From positions 40,288-104,287 of the forward strand of contig JAQBNO010000161.1 in the NCBI GenBank assembly GCA_028288485.1: a DNA stretch of 64,000 nucleotides. The letters are read 5' to 3'. The position numbers and the translations under genes were made by a program. Shown piece after piece: positions 46,466 through 55,091 of this stretch (position 1 is the stretch's first letter; every line of letters starts with the position of its first letter). The notes beneath the pieces were generated by a model. It saw only the letters and a program-made list of their open reading frames with translations. It had not been told where the DNA came from and searched no databases. This stretch comes from Segetibacter sp. GTDB taxonomy: Bacteria > Bacteroidota > Bacteroidia > Chitinophagales > Chitinophagaceae.

Positions 46466-46966
46466 ATGTCTACAATCGAATTCAACCAACTTCTGCTAGC
46501 AAATGCAGAATTTTTAAGACCTTTTGCCATTACACTTACACGTGACAATGAAACTGCAAAGGACCTGTTCCAGGAAACTCTTTTTAGAGCTTTAGCTAAT
46601 AAAGAGAAGTATAACGTAGGCACAAATGTGAAGGCGTGGTTGTACACAATTATGCGTAATGTTTTTATAAATAATTACCGCAGAAAGGCGCGTCAGAACA
46701 CTGTATTGGATAGTACTCCAAATGAATTCTTGTTAGATTATAATCAAACAACAACAACTAATAATGCCGAAGCAACTTTACAATTAAAAGAAATTCAGGC
46801 TTCCATTCACCAGCTTCCCGAGATCTTTAAAAATCCTTTTTTACTTTATTTCGACGGTTTTAAATATCACGAAATTGCGGGAATGCTAAAGGAGCCTCTC
46901 GGGACAATAAAAAGTCGTATTCATTTTGCGCGAAAGCTTTTAAAGGCGCAAATACAGCGATATTAA
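46466..46966 (+). CDS. ECF-type RNA polymerase sigma factor of the carotenoid locus
   Basis: This is a 166-residue ECF sigma. Region 2 has AKDLFQETLFRALANKEKY and WLYTIMRNVFINNYRRKAR; region 4 has YHEIAGMLKEPLGTIKSRIH. No anti-sigma gene is next to it, so control is probably transcriptional through the operators just upstream. The crtI gene starts 13 bp downstream. The arrangement is like the LitR/LitS pair of Streptomyces, where a B12-MerR protein controls an ECF sigma that turns on carotenoid genes. Confidence 0.93.
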   Translation: MSTIEFNQLLLANAEFLRPFAITLTRDNETAKDLFQETLFRALANKEKYNVGTNVKAWLYTIMRNVFINNYRRKARQNTVLDSTPNEFLLDYNQTTTTNNAEATLQLKEIQASIHQLPEIFKNPFLLYFDGFKYHEIAGMLKEPLGTIKSRIHFARKLLKAQIQRY

Positions 46967-46979
46967 TTTTCCCCTTTCG

Positions 46980-48458
46980 ATGCCAGCAAGAAAAGTTTTA
47001 ATTATCGGTAGTGGTTTTTCGGGATTGTCAGCAGCTTGTTTTATGGCAAAAGCAGGTTGGGAGGTAAGCGTGATAGAAAAACACTCTATACCTGGTGGAA
47101 GGGCGAGAAAGATGGCGGCAGAAGGTTTTACATTCGATATGGGGCCCAGCTGGTACTGGATGCCAGACGTATTTGAACGGTTTTTTTCTCAATTTAATAA
47201 ATCGGTATCAGACTTCTATTCTTTGAAAAGATTGAACCCGTCGTACCGGGTCTATTGGAAAACAGGCGGAGTCGATATTCCTGCAGATTATAAAGAGTTG
47301 CAGCAACTATTCGAAAGCTTTGAGCCCGGAAGTGCAAAACAACTTGATCGTTTTCTTGAAGAAGCAGCATATAAGTATAAAGCAGGAATGCAAAAGCTGG
47401 TTTTAAAGCCTGGTCTGTCATTAGCTGAATTTGTGGATTGGGAAGTAATGAAGGGAGTTTTTAAACTTGATCTTTTCAGTTCAATGAAGAAACACGTGGC
47501 TAGCTACTTTAATGATCCACGTTTGATAGAGTTAATGGAGTTCCCTGTTTTGTTCCTGGGCGCTTTGCCTGAAAATACGCCTGCTTTATACAGCCTCATG
47601 AACTATGCTGATATTATTGGAGGCACGTGGTTTCCCGGCGGTGGTATGTACAGCATTGTGCAGGGGATGTATGATCTGGCGATTGAACTGGGTGTTTCTT
47701 TTTCCTTTAATCACGAAGTAACGGCGCTTGAGATCTCAAATGGAATAATTAAAAAAGCGAAAACGAACAAAGGAGATTTTACCGCTGATGTAATTATCGG
47801 AAGTGCCGATTATCATCATATAGAAACCCGGTTACTGCCTCCCCAATTTAGAAGTTATTCCACAAAATATTGGCAAAGCCGGGTAATGGCTCCATCCTGT
47901 TTGATATACTATATTGGTTTAAATAAAAAGCTTAAGGATGTAAAACACCACATGTTGTTTTTTGATGCGCCTTTTCAGCAACACGCAGAAAAAATATATA
48001 CAACAAAAGAATGGCCTGGTGAACCTTTATTTTATGTGAGCGTAACAAGTGTAACAGATAATTCACTGGCACCTGAAGGTTGTGAAAATTTATTTTTTCT
48101 TGTACCCGTGGCACCTGGATTAGAAAATGATGATGAAGAATTAAGGGAGCGATATTTCAAAATCATTGTATCGAGAATGGAGAAGCATCTGGGCGAGGAC
48201 ATTACTGGCAGTATCATTTACAAAAAATCCTATGCACACAGCGATTTTGTAAATGATTATAATTCTTTCAAAGGGAATGCTTACGGCCTGGCCAATACCT
48301 TACGCCAAACTGCTGTTTTAAAGCCTTCCATCAAAAGTAAAAAAGTAGAAAATTTGTACTATACCGGCCAGTTAACAGTTCCAGGTCCGGGAGTTCCACC
48401 AAGTTTAATTAGTGGTGAGGTGGTAGCTAAACAGGTTTTAAAAGATTATCGAAATTGA
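46980..48458 (+). CDS. crtI: phytoene desaturase (CrtI family)
   Basis: This 492-residue FAD enzyme has the N-terminal dinucleotide motif IIGSGFSGLSAACFMAKAG, IEKHSIPGGRARKM, and GFTFDMGPSWYWMPDVF, all typical of CrtI. The C-terminal signature YYTGQLTVPGPGVPPSLISG is present. It desaturates phytoene stepwise, to neurosporene or lycopene depending on the enzyme; the end product cannot be told. It is the first pigment gene after the sigma factor. Confidence 0.95.
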   Translation: MPARKVLIIGSGFSGLSAACFMAKAGWEVSVIEKHSIPGGRARKMAAEGFTFDMGPSWYWMPDVFERFFSQFNKSVSDFYSLKRLNPSYRVYWKTGGVDIPADYKELQQLFESFEPGSAKQLDRFLEEAAYKYKAGMQKLVLKPGLSLAEFVDWEVMKGVFKLDLFSSMKKHVASYFNDPRLIELMEFPVLFLGALPENTPALYSLMNYADIIGGTWFPGGGMYSIVQGMYDLAIELGVSFSFNHEVTALEISNGIIKKAKTNKGDFTADVIIGSADYHHIETRLLPPQFRSYSTKYWQSRVMAPSCLIYYIGLNKKLKDVKHHMLFFDAPFQQHAEKIYTTKEWPGEPLFYVSVTSVTDNSLAPEGCENLFFLVPVAPGLENDDEELRERYFKIIVSRMEKHLGEDITGSIIYKKSYAHSDFVNDYNSFKGNAYGLANTLRQTAVLKPSIKSKKVENLYYTGQLTVPGPGVPPSLISGEVVAKQVLKDYRN

Positions 48459-48573
48459 GAGGCGTAAAGTAAAAACATGAAACGCTACATGTCAGGAATT
48501 GGATGTTTTTCACGTTTCACCTTTGAGGTTTCACTAACTAAAACGAATTATTTACAACGGAAACATATAGGCG

Positions 48574-49410
48574 ATGATGCATTTATTTCACGACGTTAGC
48601 CGGCAATGCAGTAAGATTACTACCGAAAAATACAGCACCTCCTTTGCTTCTGCAATACGGTTGTTGCATAAAGACCTTCGCACACCCATTTATAATATAT
48701 ACGGCTTTGTTCGGTTTGCCGACGAGATTGTAGATACCTTTCATGGGCACGACCAGGCGGTTTTATTGAAGCAGTTTAAAATGGAAACATACGATGCTAT
48801 AGAAAGAGGGATAAGTCTTAACCCAATATTGCACAGTTTTCAGATGGCAGTTAATGAATATGGTATAGCGATGCCACTGATCGATGCTTTTTTTAACAGC
48901 ATGGAGCAGGATTTAAACAAGCTGGAATACGACCAGGATACCTACAACGAATACATTTATGGAAGCGCTGAAGTGGTGGGGTTAATGTGCCTTTCTATAT
49001 TTTGTGATGGGGAAATTGAAAAGTATAACGCACTAAAACCGTATGCGCAAAGCCTGGGTGCGGCATTTCAGAAAGTAAACTTTTTGCGCGACTTGAAAGC
49101 GGACACACAAACTCTTGAAAGAATGTATTTTCCCGGATGCAATTTCTTGAATTTTTCGGAAGTTGAAAAACAACAGATTGAAGCTGATATTTTAAAAGAT
49201 TTCAAACATGCATACCAGGGTATTGTGCGGTTGCCCATCAAAGCGCGTTTCGGTGTTTATGTTGCCTACAAGTATTATATGTCGCTTTTTAATAAAATAA
49301 GGAAAGTAAAGGCAATACGGATAATGGAAGAACGGATTAGAATTCCGAATTACTACAAAGCAATGATATTGGCAAAAGCAGGTGTAAGAAGCCAGTTTAA
49401 TATGCTATAG
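48574..49410 (+). CDS. crtB: phytoene synthase (CrtB family)
   Basis: This 278-residue squalene/phytoene synthase-family enzyme condenses two geranylgeranyl diphosphates. Both Asp-rich motifs are present: FVRFADEIVD and NFLRDLKADTQTLERMYFP. KYSTSFASAIRLLHKDLR is the N-terminal family block. It starts with ATGATG at 48574, 115 bp after crtI, on the same strand. The spacer has a possible A/T-rich inverted repeat (AAAAACAT and ATGTTTTT). Confidence 0.94.
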   Translation: MMHLFHDVSRQCSKITTEKYSTSFASAIRLLHKDLRTPIYNIYGFVRFADEIVDTFHGHDQAVLLKQFKMETYDAIERGISLNPILHSFQMAVNEYGIAMPLIDAFFNSMEQDLNKLEYDQDTYNEYIYGSAEVVGLMCLSIFCDGEIEKYNALKPYAQSLGAAFQKVNFLRDLKADTQTLERMYFPGCNFLNFSEVEKQQIEADILKDFKHAYQGIVRLPIKARFGVYVAYKYYMSLFNKIRKVKAIRIMEERIRIPNYYKAMILAKAGVRSQFNML

Positions 49411-49430
49411 GTTTCCCTTATTTTTACGGC

Positions 49431-49946
49431 ATGGAAGAAGTGATTTTAGTAAATGAGCAAGACGTTCAGGTAGGAAGTATGGAAAAAATGGAGGCGCATC
49501 AAAAAGGTGTATTGCACCGCGCTTTCAGTGTGTTTGTTTTTAACGAGCGCAACGAAATGCTTTTGCAGCAAAGAGCACTTACAAAATATCACAGCGGTGG
49601 ACTTTGGACAAATGCATGTTGCAGTCACCCGCGCCCCGATGAAGAAACCGAAGCGGCAGCTTCACGGCGGCTACAGGAAGAGCTGGGATTCTCTACCCCG
49701 ATCACAAAAATTTTCGATTTTCAATACCATGCTGCTTTCGATAACGGACTTACCGAACACGAGTTCGATCATGTTTATGTAGGCACATTTTCGGGCAAAA
49801 TAAGTCCAAATCCTTCTGAAGTTCAGGATTATTGCTATAAAAAAATGGATGAAATTTACAACACTATTCAAACACACTCACATAAGTACACCGCATGGTT
49901 TTGTATCGCTTTTCCGAAAGTGAAGGAGTGGTTAGAGAACAGATAA
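49431..49946 (+). CDS. idi: isopentenyl-diphosphate delta-isomerase, type 1
   Basis: This 171-residue Nudix-fold enzyme interconverts IPP and DMAPP, the carotenoid precursors. WTNACCSHPRPDEETEAAAS contains the catalytic Cys and metal-binding His, RLQEELGF is the Nudix-like helix, and TEHEFDHVYVG carries the catalytic Glu. It starts 20 bp after crtB and completes the visible pigment operon. Cyclase, hydroxylase and GGPP synthase genes are not in the window. Confidence 0.94.
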   Translation: MEEVILVNEQDVQVGSMEKMEAHQKGVLHRAFSVFVFNERNEMLLQQRALTKYHSGGLWTNACCSHPRPDEETEAAASRRLQEELGFSTPITKIFDFQYHAAFDNGLTEHEFDHVYVGTFSGKISPNPSEVQDYCYKKMDEIYNTIQTHSHKYTAWFCIAFPKVKEWLENR

Positions 49947-50117
49947 CATGAAATAATTGCATTGCCGTATTGTTAGCGTTTTAGGCATTTTAGGAAGGTA
50001 GCTTTTGTGCTGCTATCGCCATCATAGTATGAATGGATTACTTTGTCTAATGACTCCTTTGGAGGTGATGTCACTCAATGATACGGTTAATACTAACTGC
50101 AACGATTTTCCCCTTAC

Positions 50118-50810
50118 TTACAACCTTCTCACCCTGATATTTTTAAACCACACTTTCTGCCCATGATGCTGCAGCATTATAAGACCGTCAGGTGATTTGC
50201 CGTAGTCCGGATTCTTGCTGAACTTACTGTCGGCCAGCAATTTCGTCATCTCCGGAGAATTCATTTCATACTCCACCACTTTATCTCCATTCAGCCAATG
50301 CTCAACGTGGTTTCCTTTCACGATCAACCTTGCCTGGTTGTATTCTCCTACAGGTTTTAAGTGTTTATTCTTTGGCACGATCAAATCGTACAAAGAGCCT
50401 GCAGACCGTACAGCTGCAGTATCATTGAAATTTATATCATCGAGCAGTTGCATTTCATAATTATCTAACCAATTGGGACTATTGCCATTTCCCGATTCTT
50501 GCACCAATGTTTCCTGCATGTGAAAAAATATTCCGCTGTTACCCGCTTTCGATACCTTCCAGTCAAACTCAAGTTCAAAGTCCTTATATTTTTCTTTGGT
50601 AACCAGGTCAATATTAGGAACTCCAGTTTGTGTTGCCAATGCCCCACCTTCAATCTTCCATGCATTGGCCGGAAATATTTTCATATTATAACCCCTGAAC
50701 TTGTTGGTTGAACTGCCATTGAATAAAACCGTCCACTTGCTTTTTTGCGCGTTGGCAACAGTAGCAAAAAGAAGGAATGAAGCAATAAAGAATAGGAATT
50801 TCGTTTTCAT
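50118..50810 (-). CDS. secreted DUF1080 (3-keto-disaccharide hydrolase-like) protein
   Basis: This 230-residue protein has a signal peptide (MKTKFLFFIASFLLFATVANA, cleaved near residue 21) and one DUF1080 domain of concanavalin-like fold. Motifs include WTVLFNGSSTNKFRGY, FELEFDWKVSKAGNSGIFFH, YEMQLLDD and GLIMLQHHGQKVWFKNIRVR. Such proteins are abundant in Bacteroidota and Planctomycetes and act on sugars in the periplasm or outside. The ATG at 50810 gives a normal signal peptide; a TTG lies three codons upstream. It converges with the idi gene. Confidence 0.9.
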   Translation of the reverse strand: MKTKFLFFIASFLLFATVANAQKSKWTVLFNGSSTNKFRGYNMKIFPANAWKIEGGALATQTGVPNIDLVTKEKYKDFELEFDWKVSKAGNSGIFFHMQETLVQESGNGNSPNWLDNYEMQLLDDINFNDTAAVRSAGSLYDLIVPKNKHLKPVGEYNQARLIVKGNHVEHWLNGDKVVEYEMNSPEMTKLLADSKFSKNPDYGKSPDGLIMLQHHGQKVWFKNIRVRRL

Positions 50811-51446
50811 AAAGAGCAATTAATTATGAGCAAATCTGTTTATCATTATATGCGGAAATTGTACTTGTCTTTCCTCGCCGCATTGACCGCAAAAGTACAA
50901 GTGAGTGACACAACGAAAGTCAAACAGTAGTACTCCTGCTAAGTACATGCCTATTTTAAATTCTTTCCACCAACAAACGCATCAAAATACAAAGTTCATG
51001 TAAGTTAAGATGGAATTGTGCCCCGCGGAAAGGAAAGTCGTTTGAATTTGTCAATCTTCTCATTATTCTTCTTTCATTACCCCAAAGGGTAGTTATACAG
51101 CATAAAACTTTTTCAATCTTTGTTCTGCTGCAAGAAATAATTTACTTTCTCTTGAAGATAAATGGCGCGGAATAAACGGTAATATTATGGCAGAAACCGC
51201 CGATGAAATATATAAGACCTCCGGCGTAACCGGAAGCGCGGGCATTATTATCAGGGGGAAGTAACTGGCAACACAAACTATACGGTTTCATATAGGTATA
51301 ATGCTAGTTCGGCTATGTACCTGCAAAGACGGCCGGAATTGGAATTAGAGGTGTAAGGGAGGATTTGCAGTAATGTTCCAGGACATCGACAACAAAACCA
51401 TTGCTTGCTGTAATATGTATAGTATAGGTAACTTTACTAAAAACAT
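50811..51446. other. gene-poor region with a decayed coding fragment and repeat copy f
   Basis: No intact gene is visible. On the plus strand a short frame ending at 51264 (from about 51139, with an ATG at 51187) reads like coding sequence (LEDKWRGINGNIMAETADE), but it has no clear start or family and may be a remnant. The promoter of the DUF1080 gene should lie near 50820-50890 on the minus strand. Confidence 0.45.
50895..50914 (-). repeat. dispersed 20-bp intergenic repeat, copy f
   Basis: GTACAAGTGAGTGACACAAC on the plus strand is identical to copy d. It lies upstream of the DUF1080 gene. Confidence 0.65.
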
Positions 51447-52250
51447 ATGACCGGCAAAGACAAGGTTATAGTGATATTGAATACCATAACGCTGGTACTC
51501 ATGTTGTTTTTCAATTATGCTTTCAGTACCGGTCTGTTTTATGGTGTAACTGTAGGGGAAGTGAGTTATAAGTACGATACCTTGTTTACACCGTCCGGTT
51601 ACGCGTTCGCCATCTGGAGCGTGATATTTTTGTTGTGCATAGGTTTTGTTGGTTATCACTGGTTCCTATTAAAAAGAGGCGATCCGGAATTCTACATTAA
51701 ACGAACAGGCATATGGTTTATCATTGGCAACCTTGCCAATGCCTTATGGTTATATTGCTGGACCAATGAAATGATTGGCTGGTCGGTAATTCTTATTCTT
51801 ATCTTGTTGTGTAGTCTTTGTGTTTTAACGGTACGTTTACGTCTTGAATTGGATGATGTGCCAGTACGTACCATATTTTTTGTTTGGTGGCCAATTGTTT
51901 TTTACCTGGCATGGATCATGGTGGCAACTATAGCTTGTATAGCTGCCTGGTTTGTTTCGAATGGTTGGAGAGGAGGTGCAATTGCCGAAGATATATGGGC
52001 TATAACCATGATCGCTGCTGCCGGCGTCTTGTACCTGTTATTGGTAAGAAAACGCAATTTGCGTGAAGCAGCAGCAGTGGGTATTTGGGCTTTCGTTGCT
52101 ATTGCTGTTCGTCAATGGCATACACATAATAATATTGCAATAACCGCTATTGCCGCCGGCGCCATTTTATTGGTAGTAATAGTTCATCATGCTTATAAGA
52201 GGAGGCATTATCTTCCTCATGCCAAAATTAAAAGAGGTGAGTGGAAGTGA
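51447..52250 (+). CDS. large TspO/MBR-related tryptophan-rich membrane protein
   Basis: This 267-residue integral membrane protein has about seven hydrophobic segments. TPSGYAFAIWSVIFLLCIGF and GNLANALWLYCW resemble the TspO/CrtK signature (FTPPxWxFxxxW and NxxWS-like), but the protein is much longer than the usual 150-160 residues of TspO. It is rich in Trp. TspO homologues bind porphyrins and tune carotenoid genes in Rhodobacter. Its position about 1.5 kb after the pigment operon is suggestive but no proof of a link. Confidence 0.75.
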   Translation: MTGKDKVIVILNTITLVLMLFFNYAFSTGLFYGVTVGEVSYKYDTLFTPSGYAFAIWSVIFLLCIGFVGYHWFLLKRGDPEFYIKRTGIWFIIGNLANALWLYCWTNEMIGWSVILILILLCSLCVLTVRLRLELDDVPVRTIFFVWWPIVFYLAWIMVATIACIAAWFVSNGWRGGAIAEDIWAITMIAAAGVLYLLLVRKRNLREAAAVGIWAFVAIAVRQWHTHNNIAITAIAAGAILLVVIVHHAYKRRHYLPHAKIKRGEWK

Positions 52251-52271
52251 GACCGCCGGAATTTATTAATA

Positions 52272-52293
52272 CTCTTGCAACTAGCTTGCAGAG
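52272..52293. terminator. hairpin between convergent genes
   Basis: CTCTTGCAA (52272-52280) pairs with TTGCAGAG (52286-52293) with a one-base bulge and a 5-nt loop, followed by GTTTT. It lies between the TspO-like gene and the end of the minus-strand membrane gene. Confidence 0.4.
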
Positions 52294-52454
52294 GTTTTGG
52301 CAATAAGCGAATTACGAATTCAATTATTATTATAAACAATGAAGAATTTTAAAGTTTTATTGTAAACCACGAGCAGGAGTGTGAAACAGAATATATAGAC
52401 AATTGTCATAGAGCTCATTCATCTCAAAATGTTATACCCGCGTAACTCTCCACT

Positions 52455-53069
52455 TCAATCTTCTTTCTCGAATCTCTTTATGTCATTCAAGAAACTAAGC
52501 GCTCCGGCAATGGTTTTATCGGGCGATAGTTTTATGATCCATATCATTACCGGCACCAGCACAAAACCAATAACAAACTGTAATACGAGGAATTGTGGGT
52601 GGTCGTATAAATCAATACCAGGAACAGCTTTGCAAAACATAATTAAAAAGCAACTTTGTGCAACAGGATAAAGAATGTATAACAGCCTTTGCTGCCTGAA
52701 TGAATTACGGTAGTTGAAATTCGACAGCTTCTTTTGCGTTTGTACTATCGGCGACTGGTAATCAATAGTAGCGAGCAACACTATACTGTAAATATTCCAC
52801 GCGATTGTAAACAAGAGCATCAATGCCAGTAACAGTGCAGGGATAAGAAACTTGGGTTGAGAACTGTAGCCTACAAGGAAGCGAAGAACGGGAGGCAAGA
52901 ACAATGCATTGACAAGAGTTTCTACAATAGCATTAAATTGTAATGGCCATAATATAGATTTCGCTTTCTCGATGCTTATCTTTTTTAAGCTATCGAAATT
53001 GATCCTGAATTGTCGTTCTGCCTGCTGATCGCTTTGATTCCAGATATCTTTTAACTCCTGCAGTTCCAT
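52455..53069 (-). CDS. four-helix membrane protein, probable partner of the ECF sigma
   Basis: This 204-residue protein has a soluble N-terminus (MELQELKDIWNQSDQQAERQ) and four predicted membrane segments, including IPALLLALMLLFTIAWNIY and LQFVIGFVLVPVMIWIIKL. I do not recognise a named family. It begins 2 bp after the sigma stop and the pair are certainly co-transcribed. By position it may act as an anti-sigma factor that holds the sigma at the membrane. No standard anti-sigma zinc motif is seen. Confidence 0.7.
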   Translation of the reverse strand: MELQELKDIWNQSDQQAERQFRINFDSLKKISIEKAKSILWPLQFNAIVETLVNALFLPPVLRFLVGYSSQPKFLIPALLLALMLLFTIAWNIYSIVLLATIDYQSPIVQTQKKLSNFNYRNSFRQQRLLYILYPVAQSCFLIMFCKAVPGIDLYDHPQFLVLQFVIGFVLVPVMIWIIKLSPDKTIAGALSFLNDIKRFEKED

Positions 53070-53071
53070 AA

Positions 53072-53584
53072 TTATGATTTTAATGCGTTATTAAATTGCT
53101 GTTTCAATTTTTGTTTAATGCGGTTAATTTTTGTAGCCACATTTGTTTCGGTAATGCCAAGTACCAGGCTTATTTCTTTATAGCTATTGTTATCGAGATA
53201 TAAGATCATCAGGGCTTTGTTTAATTCTTCCAGTTCATTGATGAACTTATACAAAAGTTGCAGGTTCTCTTCCTGTTCCCTTTCCTCTGTCGTATCGTCC
53301 ATTATTGCTACAACTATTTCCAATCCGGCAAAAACTTCTCTTTTTCTTTTTTTACTGCGGTGAAATGCCATGGCAACGTTTAGCGCAATAGCATATACCC
53401 ACGTCGACAGTTGGTATTGCTCATTGTATTTGTGCAGCGACTTCCAGAGTTGGATGATGATTTCCTGCGCCAGGTCTTTACGGTCCTCAACGCTTCTGCA
53501 ATACGAATTACAGATCTTATAAATAATCTTCTTTTTTTCCTGTAAGATTAATATAAACCTTTCTTCGTCCGGTTGCAGGTTCAT
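53072..53584 (-). CDS. ECF-type RNA polymerase sigma factor
   Basis: This 170-residue ECF sigma has region 2 with DRKDLAQEIIIQLWKSLHKY and STWVYAIALNVAMAFHRSKK, and region 4 with SYKEISLVLGITETNVATKI. It is on the minus strand with the four-helix membrane protein directly downstream, the usual sigma/anti-sigma order in Bacteroidota. It differs clearly from the sigma at 46466. The regulon is unknown. Confidence 0.92.
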   Translation of the reverse strand: MNLQPDEERFILILQEKKKIIYKICNSYCRSVEDRKDLAQEIIIQLWKSLHKYNEQYQLSTWVYAIALNVAMAFHRSKKRKREVFAGLEIVVAIMDDTTEEREQEENLQLLYKFINELEELNKALMILYLDNNSYKEISLVLGITETNVATKINRIKQKLKQQFNNALKS

Positions 53585-54081
53585 TTCTTTTGGTTGTATA
53601 ATCTATTATTATCGTAAAAGATAAAAAAATCACAGCTGGCAAAAGAAATATTCCCGGCTTCTTAGTATTTATACGTGTAATATTTTTTATTGACCAGGCT
53701 AATTGCTGCTATTTGGCATCGTTGCCACGCTCGCTTGTACCGCAATGCAGTATTTGGCGTGACAGTTGTTAGCCCGACCCTGCCGAAGTGCAGCGGCGCC
53801 CGTCGAAGGTTAGCACTCTTGTACAGTTTCGTCCGCTGCTGCGATTTTTGTAAACCATAGGGTGTCAAAGACAAAGCACTAGACAAGAGCCGTTATTTTC
53901 CGTCGGTTATAATTTGCACCACAATGATAATTATGCTCCTCAAAGATTTGCGGTATATGGCAGTAGCGCTACCTCTCCGGTTCACGGGAACAATGCTCAT
54001 ATTGTAGCATCTGCCAAGTACATAATAAGACTATAAATACGCAATCATTAACAGGGGTATGGTTTTTAAAACTACCAATAC
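53585..54081. other. divergent intergenic region with repeat elements
   Basis: No gene is supported in this ~500-bp gap between the minus-strand sigma gene and plus-strand uvsE. It carries repeat copy g, a diverged copy at 53953-53972, and TTCACGGGAACAATGCTCAT at 53981-54000, which recurs at 61166. It should also hold the promoters of both divergent units. Confidence 0.5.
53721..53740 (+). repeat. dispersed 20-bp intergenic repeat, copy g
   Basis: GTTGCCACGCTCGCTTGTAC is identical to copies e and j. It is followed at a similar distance by a GTCGAAG-type segment, as in the other two. Confidence 0.7.
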
Positions 54082-55008
54082 ATGCGATACGGATATGCAT
54101 GTATTAATTTAACCCTCGGGGAAGAAAAAATTAAAGTTAACCGCTCGATGATTAAAAGGTTTTTCGTTGAGAAGGGCCTTTCATATGCTTCAGAGCTGGC
54201 CCTGGCCAACATCACCGATCTGGAAAAAGTAATTGACTGGAATATACAAAACAAACTCCTGTTCTACAGGATGAGCTCCGACATGATCCCTTGGATGAGT
54301 GAGTATGAAATTACAGATTTGCCTGACTACGAAAAGATCAAAACCATTTGTAAACGTTGCGGAGAAAAAGCAGCTGCCGCTGGTCTTCGTCTCACCTATC
54401 ACCCCGGACCTTTTAATGTGTTGGCAACCAATACCGAAACCGTATTAACCAAAACGATAAAAGAGCTAAGGCAGCACGCCGAGATCATGGACCTGCTGAA
54501 CCTTCCTGCGACGCCTTTTGCAAAAATAAATATACATGTAGGCGGCGCTTTTGGTGATAAAGTATCGGCATTAGCCAGGTTTGCAGAAAGTTATTTGGGC
54601 TTGCCCGACAATGTGAGGAACAGGCTTACCGTCGAAAATGATGATAAGGCAAATATGTTTAGTGTAAACGATTTATTGTGGCTGCATGAACAAACTAAAA
54701 TTCCGGTTGTATTTGATTACTTCCATCATGAATTCAACACCGGCGGATTAAGTGAACACGAAGCATTTTGTGCAGCAACGGGCACGTGGCCGACAGGCAT
54801 AACACCTGTTGTACATTTTTCAAGTTCACGGAAGAAGAATGAAGATCCGACTTCACCACCCACCGCCCATGCAGACTACATTTTTAATGAGGTAAATACC
54901 TACGGCCATGATGTTGATATTATGTTTGAAGCCAAAGCCAAGGAAGCAGCGGTGGTGCAATACCTCGAAATTTTGGGCTTTATAAATTCTAATGACAACG
55001 TTCAATAA
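54082..55008 (+). CDS. uvsE: UV damage endonuclease UvsE
   Basis: This 308-residue TIM-barrel enzyme nicks DNA 5' of UV photoproducts. MRYGYACINLTL is the family start. Metal-binding motifs are visible: YHPGPFNVL, KINIHVGGAFGDK, LTVENDDKANMFSVNDLL, and VVFDYFHHEFNTGG. HFSSSR is also conserved. The gene stands 83 bp before polA. UvsE provides repair independent of UvrABC and photolyase and fits a light-exposed lifestyle. Confidence 0.94.
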   Translation: MRYGYACINLTLGEEKIKVNRSMIKRFFVEKGLSYASELALANITDLEKVIDWNIQNKLLFYRMSSDMIPWMSEYEITDLPDYEKIKTICKRCGEKAAAAGLRLTYHPGPFNVLATNTETVLTKTIKELRQHAEIMDLLNLPATPFAKINIHVGGAFGDKVSALARFAESYLGLPDNVRNRLTVENDDKANMFSVNDLLWLHEQTKIPVVFDYFHHEFNTGGLSEHEAFCAATGTWPTGITPVVHFSSSRKKNEDPTSPPTAHADYIFNEVNTYGHDVDIMFEAKAKEAAVVQYLEILGFINSNDNVQ

Positions 55009-55091
55009 CTGGCACAGTCGTATTGTTAAAAGTTTAAAATTGAAAACTGAGCATTAAAAATTGAAAACTGTTCCCATAAAAATAAAGCTGC

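Noticed and set aside
48459..48573. Inverted repeat AAAAACAT / ATGTTTTT between crtI and crtB as terminator
   Set aside because: The loop is about 28 nt and no T-run follows, so a terminator between these two pathway genes is not supported.
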